Assembly (NCBI RefSeq): GCF_017353515.1
Contig: NZ_JAFMPY010000009.1
Location: forward strand, 1 to 64,000
DNA: 64,000 bases
Direction of reading: 5' to 3'
From: Jiella sonneratiae
Lineage (GTDB): Bacteria; Pseudomonadota; Alphaproteobacteria; Rhizobiales; Rhizobiaceae
The notes under the pieces: generated by a model
Told to the model about the DNA's origin: nothing
Databases searched by the model: none
Seen by the model: the letters and a program-made list of their open reading frames with translations, nothing else
Shown: one piece after another, positions 16,083-23,664 of the stretch
Numbering within the stretch: position 1 is the first letter of the stretch
How the letters are laid out: each line of letters starts with the position of its first letter
Translations under genes and position numbers: made by a program

Positions 16083-16300
16083 AGGGCGCTCGAGCGCGGT
16101 GCCCGATTGCAGGCCCGCCGCCGCCCGGGCGACACCGGGCGGATGGCGGCAGGTACGAAACGTCCCGTGCGACCCCTCCCGGTCGCGCCGCCGATCCCGC
16201 GTTCGCCGATGGCCGCTGCGCCGCCGCCGACTGCAGGAACAGGGCCGTCCGGCGCCACCGTGCAACCTCTGCGGCAAGACCACCACGGCGGCCGGGAAAC

Positions 16301-16324
16301 CTCCATGACAATCTTGCTATGGAG
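16301..16324. promoter_or_regulatory. Candidate regulator site upstream of tctC
   Basis: CTCCAT (16301-16306) and ATGGAG (16319-16324) form an inverted repeat with a 12-base spacer, a typical size for a LysR-type site. Within it, CCATGACAAT is shared exactly with 19066-19075 in front of the LigJ-type gene. A shared site for the dual-HTH LysR protein encoded between them is plausible. The site is about 380 bases before tctC, which is distant. Confidence 0.4.
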
Positions 16325-16434
16325 CGTCCCAATCTGCCTATGCCGGGCGGGCGACGTGAGGCGTCCGGAAGCGATCGGCGGATCGACGGGCGATTTCGTC
16401 GTTCCGGCCGGGTCTCGCCTCGCCGTCTCGGGTC

Positions 16435-17658
16435 TCAGGCTTCGCCCGCGACGTCCCGGACGAGATCCAGAAATTCCGTGACCGCCGCCGTGTGCCGCAC
16501 GCCGCAGCGCTGCAGAACGCAGATCGAGCGGTCGGGCAGGTCGAAGGCGAGATCGAGCGCCCTGATCCGGCCGGTGTCGCATTCGGCCTCGAACTCCCTG
16601 GTCGAGCGGAACGAGATCTGGCGCGAATGAAGAAGCAGATAGCGGATGATCGCACTCGAACTCGTCTCAACCGATCCCGTGGGCGGACGGCCCACCTCGT
16701 CCATGAACACGCGATCGAGCAGGCCGCGGGTCACGCTGCCGAACGGTGGCAGGACGAAGGGGAATTGCGCCACCTCCTCGGCCGAGAGCGCCGCGCGGTC
16801 GGCGAGCGGATGGTCGGCGGACACGAAGAGCCGCATCGGATCGGGCTTGATCGGCTCGACCGCGACGCCTTCGAGAAGCTCGGGATTGGGATGGGCGCAG
16901 ATCAGGAAGTCGACGTCGCCGGCATGCATCGCACCGAGCAGAACCTGGATCGGGCCTTCGACGGTGCGGACCACCGTGCGCGGCAAGGCCCGGAGCGCCC
17001 GCTTGAGCGCTTCGGGCAGCAGCGCGGTGCGCGAATAGGCGAGACCCCCGACGCAGACGAGGCCCGAGGACGGGCTGTTGTAGGACTCCACGTCGTCGGT
17101 GATCTTGCGCAGCTCGGAGAGCACCCGCTTGAAGCAGAGGGTCGCGGCGATGCCCGCCGGCGTCGCAATCATGCCGCTCGGGGTGCGCGAGAACAGCCGC
17201 AAACCGAGATCTGATTCGAGATGGTTGATCGAGACGGAAACCGCCGGCTGGGAGATGCCGAGCAACTGGCAGGCCCGCTGCACCGATCCGAAGTCGTGGA
17301 CGGCGATCAGCGCGCGCAGCCGCGAGACGTCGACATGCATGTCGAAGACCGAGGCATTCGGCCTCAGATCGCCGCTGTTTTCGGCAAAAAGCGCGTCGCG
17401 CAGCGTCGCGAGTTCGCGCTTGATGATGTCGCAGCGCGCCGCCACCAGTTCGCCCTCGGGCGTCGGCGCGACGCCTTCCAGGGAGCGCGTCAGCAGCGTC
17501 CGGCCGAATCTCTCCTCGACGATCGCCACCGATCGCGAGACCGCCGACGGGCTGCGGCTCAGCGTTTCGCTGGCGCCGGAGATGCGCCCCAGGGCTGCGA
17601 CCGTGGAAAAGACGCTGAGATGTCTGAGAGAGAAGTTCTTGTCTCGTGGGTGCGGCAC
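16435..17658 (-). CDS. LysR-type regulator with two N-terminal DNA-binding domains
   Basis: 407 residues, about 100 more than a normal LysR protein. Two LysR winged-helix domains lie in tandem. The first is at about residues 10-70 (LRHLSVFSTVAALGRISGAS, SAVSRSVAIVEERFGRTLL). The second is at about 110-170 (LRALIAVHDFGSVQRACQLL, QPAVSVSINHLESDLGLRLF). A normal co-inducer-binding domain follows from about 195. The start is GTG at 17658. It lies between the LigJ-type gene and the transporter on the same strand and probably controls both in response to a pathway intermediate. A similar tandem arrangement exists in some regulators near aromatic-acid genes, but I cannot name the effector. Confidence 0.88.
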   Translation of the reverse strand: MPHPRDKNFSLRHLSVFSTVAALGRISGASETLSRSPSAVSRSVAIVEERFGRTLLTRSLEGVAPTPEGELVAARCDIIKRELATLRDALFAENSGDLRPNASVFDMHVDVSRLRALIAVHDFGSVQRACQLLGISQPAVSVSINHLESDLGLRLFSRTPSGMIATPAGIAATLCFKRVLSELRKITDDVESYNSPSSGLVCVGGLAYSRTALLPEALKRALRALPRTVVRTVEGPIQVLLGAMHAGDVDFLICAHPNPELLEGVAVEPIKPDPMRLFVSADHPLADRAALSAEEVAQFPFVLPPFGSVTRGLLDRVFMDEVGRPPTGSVETSSSAIIRYLLLHSRQISFRSTREFEAECDTGRIRALDLAFDLPDRSICVLQRCGVRHTAAVTEFLDLVRDVAGEA

Positions 17659-17838
17659 GCGATCGCCTGTCCTGACCGAGCCTGCACCTTACGGCATCGG
17701 CCCGAAATTCGGAATCGATTTTCGACGGGCACGATGCGTGAAATCAAGGCGTTAGGCGATTGCGCGCCCCAGCGGCGCACGGCGCTCGAGAGGCCGGGAC
17801 GGATCGGGGACGAGCCTACCGCCGGCGATATTGCACCG

Positions 17839-18849
17839 TCAGGGGAGCCCCAGCCGCTTGAACAGTTTCAGCGCGTTGCCGGAAAAGATCTTGTCCCGGT
17901 CGGACGCGCTCAGATTCGTCGCGCCGTCGATATAGCGCCGCGTGTCGTCGAAGAAGTGGCCGGTGTCCGGATCGACGCAGCGCACGGCGCCGTGCATCTC
18001 GGAGGCGAAGAGGATGTTGTCGACCGGAACCACGGTCGCCAGCACGTCGATCCCCGGCTGGTGATAGACGCAGGTGTCGAAATAGAGATTTTCGCCCATC
18101 AGAGCCGCCGGCTCGGGCCAGTTCTTGTCGATCGCCATGCCGCGATAGCGGCCCCAGTGATAAGGCACCGCGCCCCCGCCATGGGGAATGATGAATTTCA
18201 GCCCCGGAAAGTGCCGGAAGAGATCCGACTGCAGGAGCTGCATGAAGGCGGTGGTGTCGGCGTTGAGGTAGTGGGCGCCGGTGAAATGGAAGTTCGGATT
18301 GCAGGACTGGCTGACATGGATCATCGCCGGCACGTCCAGCTCCTCGAGCTTTTCGTAGAGCGGATACCACCAGGGATCGGTGAGCGGCGGGTCGGTCCAG
18401 TAGCCGCCGCTCGGATCGGGATTGAGGTTGCAGCCGACGAAGCCGAGCTCCTCGACGCAGCGCACCAGCTCTTCGACGACGTTTTCCGGCGGACAGCCCG
18501 GCGACTGGGGTAGCTGGCAGACGGGGGCGAAGTTCTGCGGGAAGAGATCGCAGATGCGGCGGATCTGGTCGTTGCAGATGCGCGACCACTGCCGGCTCGT
18601 CGTCTCGTTGCCGAGATGGTGCCCCATGCCGCCGGCGCGCGGGGAGAACAGCGTCAGGTCGGTGCCGCGTTCGCGCTGCAGCCGAAGCTGGGTGTTCTCG
18701 ACGCTCTCGCGCAATTCGTCGTCGCTGATCGAAGGCCCGTCCGGATCCGCCATCTTCGTGCGGTCGCCCCCGGCGTCGAGCTGTGCCTTGCGCCATGCCT
18801 CGTGGGCGGCGGGCGCCGTCGTATAGTGGCCGTGGCAGTCGATGATCAT
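17839..18849 (-). CDS. ligJ: 4-oxalomesaconate hydratase-like amidohydrolase-fold protein (LigJ type)
   Basis: 336 residues. The N terminus MIIDCHGHYTTAPAAHEAWR is the LigJ signature: the CHGH metal-binding pair and the TTAP segment. Further metal/active-site positions are seen in IHVSQSC, IIPHGGGAVPYHWGR and a C-terminal LFASEMHG segment. The protein belongs to the ACMSD-like part of the amidohydrolase superfamily. LigJ hydrates 4-oxalomesaconate to 4-carboxy-4-hydroxy-2-oxoadipate in the gallate and protocatechuate 4,5-cleavage pathways. The ATG at 18849 gives the normal family length. The neighbouring TTT transporter and LysR gene fit uptake and breakdown of an aromatic or oxo-acid, but no ring-cleavage genes are in the window, so a related substrate is possible. 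Confidence 0.85.
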   Translation of the reverse strand: MIIDCHGHYTTAPAAHEAWRKAQLDAGGDRTKMADPDGPSISDDELRESVENTQLRLQRERGTDLTLFSPRAGGMGHHLGNETTSRQWSRICNDQIRRICDLFPQNFAPVCQLPQSPGCPPENVVEELVRCVEELGFVGCNLNPDPSGGYWTDPPLTDPWWYPLYEKLEELDVPAMIHVSQSCNPNFHFTGAHYLNADTTAFMQLLQSDLFRHFPGLKFIIPHGGGAVPYHWGRYRGMAIDKNWPEPAALMGENLYFDTCVYHQPGIDVLATVVPVDNILFASEMHGAVRCVDPDTGHFFDDTRRYIDGATNLSASDRDKIFSGNALKLFKRLGLP

Positions 18850-19254
18850 GATGGAGCCCCCAGGCAGGAAATTCGTCCGGCGCCGGCAGCGCGCTGCGCC
18901 GTGCGACGGGCCGCTTGCGGCCGGTCTCTCTCTCGCGCGCGCAGCGGGTGGGAGTGCCGCCGAGACGCGCATCGGCTCGCCAGCCCGGCCGACATGCGCC
19001 GAAGAGCGACCGCAGCGACGCCGCCGCATCGCCCGACGAACTAGACACGGGCAAGTTCGGGGCGGCCATGACAATTTCTGTTGCGGGGTGCGAATTTCTT
19101 TATGGGCAAGCGAAGCGGGCGGCCGGCGGCGAAAGGTGGAGAACCTGGCCGGAAACCGGCCGAGCTGCCTCGGTGCCTCGCTTGAGAAAGCCGACGGCCT
19201 TCGGGCCGCCGGCGGTCGATCGTCCTCGCGGACGAATGTCGGACGCTCTGCCGA
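18850..19254. other. Upstream region of the LigJ-type gene
   Basis: 405 bases with no supported gene. It should contain the promoter of the ligJ-regulator-transporter set (minus strand). CCATGACAAT at 19066-19075 matches a sequence upstream of tctC. Nearby, AATTTC repeats at about 19073 and 19093. The rest is GC-rich and featureless. Confidence 0.5.
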
Positions 19255-19404
19255 TCAGATCCTGCGGCGGCCGGTAACCAGCTGATAGATCACGACGATC
19301 ACGGCGATCACCAAGAGGAGGTGGATCAGTCCGCCGGCGACGTGGAACGCGAACGCGCCGAGAAGCCAGAGAACGACGAGAATGACGGCAATCGTCCAGA
19401 GCAT
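19255..19404 (-). CDS. Lmo0937-type small membrane protein
   Basis: 49 residues, starting MLWTIAVILVVLWLLGAF, a middle AFHVAGGLIHLLLVIAV, and ending YQLVTGRRRI. Two membrane helices separated by a His-Gly turn, with a basic tail, match the Lmo0937 family of tiny membrane proteins, widespread and often stress-induced but of unknown role. GGAAG lies six bases before the ATG. It is too short to be found by length-limited gene calling. It stands alone between the LigJ-type gene and an oxidoreductase. Confidence 0.85.
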   Translation of the reverse strand: MLWTIAVILVVLWLLGAFAFHVAGGLIHLLLVIAVIVVIYQLVTGRRRI

Positions 19405-19795
19405 CGAGAACTTCCTTTCGAAGAGACCGGCCATGGCCGGTCGACTGGTCGAAAAACGGCAGCGGCGGGCCGGTGTTCCAAACGCGGCGAAAAAGTGCCG
19501 TCAAAAGCCGCTCGCCGAACGGCCGCAAGGGGTGGGGCAAGGGTGCCAGTCGGCAAAAAAGGGGCGCTCCGCGTGCCCCTCGCGCCCGATCGTGAGGGCC
19601 ATGATCGCCTCTCGCTCTTTGCCGCAAGCCTCGCGGCGCCGGCTTCAATTCCTCCGCGCCCTGTGCGACCCTGCCGGCAAGAGCATCCGGGCGAGTGCGG
19701 GGCCTGCGGCCGGCAAAGCGGACGGCGCCGGACGGAAAAGGTTTCCGCCCGAAGACTTCGCCTGCGCACGCCGAAGAGGCCGGGGAGGGCCGACC
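19405..19795. other. Non-coding gap before the oxidoreductase gene
   Basis: 391 bases in which I see no gene. Near 19555-19575 a short hairpin (GGGGC/GCCCC) follows an A-run. The promoters of the small minus-strand membrane protein (close to 19410-19460) and of the plus-strand oxidoreductase must lie here. No convincing -35/-10 pair was found. Confidence 0.5.
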
Positions 19796-20977
19796 GTGAC
19801 CATCGAGGAACGTCAGGACAGCGGCGCCCGCCGCATCCGCTTCGGCATGGTCGGCGGCGGCGAGGGCGCCTTCATCGGCGCCGTGCACCGGATCGCCAGC
19901 CGCATCGACGACAAGTTCACTTTCGTCGCCGGGGCACTTTCCGCGACGGCGGAGAAGGCAAGGCGCTCGGCCGCCGCCCTCGGCCTCGACCCGGCGCGCA
20001 GCTACGGCTCCTACGAGGAGATGGCCGAAAGCGAGAAGGCGCGGGACGACGGCATCGAGGCGGTGGCGATCGTCACCCCCAACCACATGCATTTCCCGGT
20101 GGCGAAGACCTTCCTCGACGCCGGCTTCCACGTCATCTGCGACAAGCCGATGACGACGACGCTTTCCGAGGCGAGGCAACTCGCCGAAATCGCCGCGCGC
20201 TCCGGCAAGGTCTTCGTCCTCACACACAACTATACCGGCTATCCGATGATCCGGCAGGCGCGCGCGATGGTGGCGAACGGCGATCTCGGCAGGATCCGCG
20301 TCGTCGTCGCCGAATACGCCCAGGACTGGCTGGCGACGCGGGCCGAGGACGGCGGCTCGAAGCAGGCCGGCTGGCGCGTCGATCCGCAAAAGGCCGGCGC
20401 GGGCGGCGCGATCGGCGACATCGGCACCCACGCCCACAATCTCGCCTGCTACGTCACCGGCCTGAAGGTGGAAAAGCTCGCCGCCGACCTGTCGAGCTTC
20501 GTCTCCGGCCGCAGGCTCGACGACGACGCCTCGATGCTCCTGCGCTTTGCCGCCAGGGATGGAACCGCAGCCAAGGGCATGCTCTGGGCGAGCCAGGTCG
20601 CGGTCGGCAACGAAAACCGCCTGACCTTGCGCGTCTATGGCGAGACGGGCGGGCTCGAATGGGCTCAGGAGGAGCCGAACCGGCTCTGGTACACCCCGCT
20701 CGGGGAGCCGAAGCGGCTGCTCACCCGCGGCGGGGCCGGCGCGACGGCGGCGGCCGCCGCCGCCAGCCGCATCCCGGCCGGCCATCCGGAAGGCTATCTG
20801 GAGGGCTTCGCGACGATCTATTCGGAAGCGGCGGAGCTGATCCGCGCCGCGGCGGCGGGCCGTGCGCCGCCCGAGGGCATCGCGCTGCCCACGATCGAGG
20901 ACGGCGTCGCGGGTCTCGCCTTCGTCGAGGCCTGCGTGAAATCGGCGAAGGAGGGCGGGGCCTGGGTCGCCCTGTGA
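19796..20977 (+). CDS. Gfo/Idh/MocA-family oxidoreductase
   Basis: 393 residues. The N-terminal Rossmann fold has a modified dinucleotide motif, FGMVGGGEGAFIGAVHR. It is followed by the family landmarks VAIVTPNHMHFPVAKTFLD and the catalytic-region HVICDKPMTTTLSEA with the conserved EKP-type lysine (here DKP). The C-terminal part forms the substrate sheet, and GGAIGDIGTHAHNLACYVTG supplies the family's Asp/His pair. Such enzymes oxidise or reduce sugars, inositols and related compounds with NAD(P). The start is GTG at 19796, with GGGAGGG six bases upstream. The specific substrate is unknown. It is followed after 200 bases by pyrC, with no clear functional link. Confidence 0.9.
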   Translation: MTIEERQDSGARRIRFGMVGGGEGAFIGAVHRIASRIDDKFTFVAGALSATAEKARRSAAALGLDPARSYGSYEEMAESEKARDDGIEAVAIVTPNHMHFPVAKTFLDAGFHVICDKPMTTTLSEARQLAEIAARSGKVFVLTHNYTGYPMIRQARAMVANGDLGRIRVVVAEYAQDWLATRAEDGGSKQAGWRVDPQKAGAGGAIGDIGTHAHNLACYVTGLKVEKLAADLSSFVSGRRLDDDASMLLRFAARDGTAAKGMLWASQVAVGNENRLTLRVYGETGGLEWAQEEPNRLWYTPLGEPKRLLTRGGAGATAAAAAASRIPAGHPEGYLEGFATIYSEAAELIRAAAAGRAPPEGIALPTIEDGVAGLAFVEACVKSAKEGGAWVAL

Positions 20978-21177
20978 GCGAAGCGGCGTCTTGCTTTGCC
21001 GGGAATTCTCCAGAGGATTGAATCCGGCCGGTCCGCCTCTGGACAGGGCCGGAGCCGTCTGCTCAAACCGGCGGGGCGGCAAGCGCTGCGGCCGTCTCGC
21101 GCCGCGCGCCGTCGGCGTCGCGCCGCTGCCCGGCCCGCATCGGCGGGCCGTATCGAGCGTCACGGAAGGACGGGGCC

Positions 21178-22227
21178 ATCACCGCCGAGATCGAAATCAT
21201 CCGCCCGGACGACTGGCACCTGCATCTGCGCGACGGCGCCATGCTCGCCGCAGTCGCCCCGGTCAGCGCGGCGCTGTTTTCCCGCGCCATCGTCATGCCG
21301 AACCTCGTGCCGCCGGTCAGGACGCTGGAGGACCTTCGCGCCTATCGCGGCCGCATCGCGGCGGCGCTTCCGAAGGCCAGCCGCTTCCGGCCGCTGATGA
21401 CGCTCTATCTGACCGAGACCACCGACCCGGCGGAGATCGCCAGGGGCGCGGCGAGCGGCGACCTGACGGCGGTGAAGCTCTATCCGGCCGGCGCCACCAC
21501 CAATTCCGACGCCGGGGTGAAGGATTTCTCCAGGGTCCACGCGGTTCTCGAAAAGATGCAGGAAGCGGGCGTGCCGCTTCTCGTCCATGGCGAGGTGACC
21601 GATCCGGAGGTCGACATCTTCGACCGCGAGGCGGTGTTCATCGACCGGGTACTCGAACCGCTGAGGCGCGACTTTCCCGGCCTTCGCGTCGTGATGGAGC
21701 ACATCACGACGAAGGAGGGCGCTGCCTATGTCGGCGAGGCTGACGGCAACCTCGCCGCGACGATCACGCCCCAGCACCTGATCATCAACCGCACCGACAT
21801 CTTCAAGGGCGGGATCCGGCCGCATTTCTACTGCCTGCCGATCGCCAAGCGGGAGGACCACCGCCAGGCGCTGCGCAAGGCCGCGACCTCGGGGAGCGCG
21901 AAATTCTTCCTCGGCACGGATTCGGCGCCGCATCTTTCCGCGCTGAAGGAATGCGCCTGCGGCTGTGCCGGGATCTTCAACGCGCCGGTTGCGATCCCTT
22001 GCGTGGCGCAGGTCTTCGACGAGGAGGGCGCGCTCGACAAGCTCGAAGCCTTCACCTCGACGAACGGCCCGGGCTTCTACCGGCTGCCGGTCAACGAGGA
22101 GACCATCACCCTGCGCAAGGTGGCGCCGGACGAGGCGATCTTTTGCCCCGTCGATGCCGGCGAGGACGGCCGGGTCGTGGTCTTCCGGCCGGACCGGCCA
22201 CTCGAATGGTCGATCGTCGCGGCCTGA
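21178..22227 (+). CDS. pyrC: Dihydroorotase (PyrC type) with an apparent ATC start
   Basis: The enzyme closes carbamoyl-aspartate to dihydroorotate in pyrimidine synthesis. The first metal-binding motif [10 protein letters not shown] is essential and begins only about ten codons after 21178. Later landmarks include [18 protein letters not shown] (carboxylated Lys), [18 protein letters not shown] and FLGTDSAPH. There is no ATG, GTG or TTG in frame between the stop at 21019-21021 and the ATG at 21241, which lies after the metal motif and would give a dead enzyme. The codon at 21178 is ATC, followed by ACC GCC GAG as in the MTA-type starts of homologues, with GGAAGGA at ideal spacing before it. 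I take ATC as the start (349 residues). A sequence error turning ATG into ATC would look the same. Confidence 0.85.
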   Translation: MTAEIEIIRPDDWHLHLRDGAMLAAVAPVSAALFSRAIVMPNLVPPVRTLEDLRAYRGRIAAALPKASRFRPLMTLYLTETTDPAEIARGAASGDLTAVKLYPAGATTNSDAGVKDFSRVHAVLEKMQEAGVPLLVHGEVTDPEVDIFDREAVFIDRVLEPLRRDFPGLRVVMEHITTKEGAAYVGEADGNLAATITPQHLIINRTDIFKGGIRPHFYCLPIAKREDHRQALRKAATSGSAKFFLGTDSAPHLSALKECACGCAGIFNAPVAIPCVAQVFDEEGALDKLEAFTSTNGPGFYRLPVNEETITLRKVAPDEAIFCPVDAGEDGRVVVFRPDRPLEWSIVAA

Positions 22228-22417
22228 CGGCGCGTCCCACGATCGCGCCGCGGCCTGCATGGCGGCGAAATCTGGAAGCTTCGTCCTTCCCGGCCATCGT
22301 CCCGAGAACGACGACGTTCGATGCCCACGGCCCGCCCATCGGCGGAGATGCGCTCTGCGCCGACCTGTGGGTGGCAATCGACGGGACGTGCGCGACCGCT
22401 GAATCAAAGCCGACGGC

Positions 22418-23446
22418 CTATTGCGGCGGGACCGGCTTGAGCACGAGGACGTGCAGATCGTCCTTCGGGGTGAAGTCGCGGTAGACGACCTCGAATTTCG
22501 TCGCCGCGATCTTCTTCACGCCCGTGGCGCAGAAGCTGACGAGGTTGTCCGGCGCACCCTTGTCGACGACGAGGCGGAAGGTGCCGATCGGCTTCGCCCA
22601 GTTCGCCCCGGTGGTCAGGACATAGTCGATCTTGTAATCCTGATAGGCGATGCCGCCGTCCGGGCCGAGCGCCGCGACGGCCTTCTTCACCCGCGCGACG
22701 ATGTCGTCCTCGATGCAGTAGCGGGCGCGAAACTCCTCCGCCTCCTCCGGCGTCAGATAGTCGGCGCCGACATCCGTCGAGATGTAGCTGCCGACGGACG
22801 GCTTGTAGCTGTGGCTGACCTTCACCACCGTCTGCGGCGGGAAGGTCTGCTCCCAGTGATAGGCGAGCCGCAGCGACCAGTTCGGCGCGAGATGGTGCTC
22901 CCAGCCCTTGCCGGCGTCGTATTCGTCGACGAGCGCGATCTCGTCGTCGACCAGCGCCTGCTGGTCGGCCGCGGGCAGCCGGTCGAGGCTGGCGACGAGG
23001 TCTTTCGCATAGGGCGCCAGCGGCACGCCGAGCTTTTCGAGCCGGGCCGTGACGTTCTCCCCCTCGTGGTACGCCGCGCGGTCGATGGTCATCTTCACCG
23101 GCTTGCCGTCGACCGTGGTTCGGAAGAGGAACGGATCGTCCGGCTCGTCCGAGGGAAGGTCGACGTCGCCGCCGAAGAGATCGATCGCGATTTCCGGCAG
23201 CGGAAAGGCGACCGTCGTCGTCACCGGCTGGTCGGTGACGTTGACGAATTCGTAGTCGACGCTGATCCGGTCGAGGGAGACCGCGAGATCCTCCCGGCGC
23301 ATCTCGATCGCGTCGGTCTTGGTCAGGGTGAGGCCGCCGACCGCGAAATTCGCCGTCGAATCGTTGGCGCATGCCGGCCCGGCCAGGGCGAAAAACGCGA
23401 ACACGGTTCCGCACGGCACTGCCCGGAAATGGCTGCGAGAAAGCAA
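22418..23446 (-). CDS. DUF4424 periplasmic protein
   Basis: About 342 residues with a signal peptide ending near GPACAND. The sequence (AVGGLTLTKTDAIEMRREDL, VTTTVAFPLPEIAID, later WSLRLAYHWEQTFPP and KIDYVLTTGANW) matches DUF4424, a secreted family of unknown role found in Alphaproteobacteria and other Proteobacteria. The likely start is TTG at 23446, because GAGGA lies seven bases upstream and the signal peptide begins directly after it. Longer in-frame starts would put a charged stretch before the signal. Two cysteines (YCIEDD and FCATGV) remain in the mature part. It converges on pyrC. Confidence 0.8.
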   Translation of the reverse strand: MLSRSHFRAVPCGTVFAFFALAGPACANDSTANFAVGGLTLTKTDAIEMRREDLAVSLDRISVDYEFVNVTDQPVTTTVAFPLPEIAIDLFGGDVDLPSDEPDDPFLFRTTVDGKPVKMTIDRAAYHEGENVTARLEKLGVPLAPYAKDLVASLDRLPAADQQALVDDEIALVDEYDAGKGWEHHLAPNWSLRLAYHWEQTFPPQTVVKVSHSYKPSVGSYISTDVGADYLTPEEAEEFRARYCIEDDIVARVKKAVAALGPDGGIAYQDYKIDYVLTTGANWAKPIGTFRLVVDKGAPDNLVSFCATGVKKIAATKFEVVYRDFTPKDDLHVLVLKPVPPQ

Positions 23447-23664
23447 CGTCGAATCCTCAACGATCACGATGCCGTCGCGGCGGGCGGGGCGCCGCTCCGG
23501 AACGGCCGGAGATTGCCTTCGCACGGCTTCGTCCGCAAGGGCCGGCGCGGCATTTCATGGCCGCCCGGAGCGGGCGGACGCGAAGGCTCGAAACGCGCGG
23601 CGGCAGGCGGCAGGTCGCAGCCCGGGCGGCCGGCACCTGCAGTGTCCGCCGACGCGTCGTCGGC

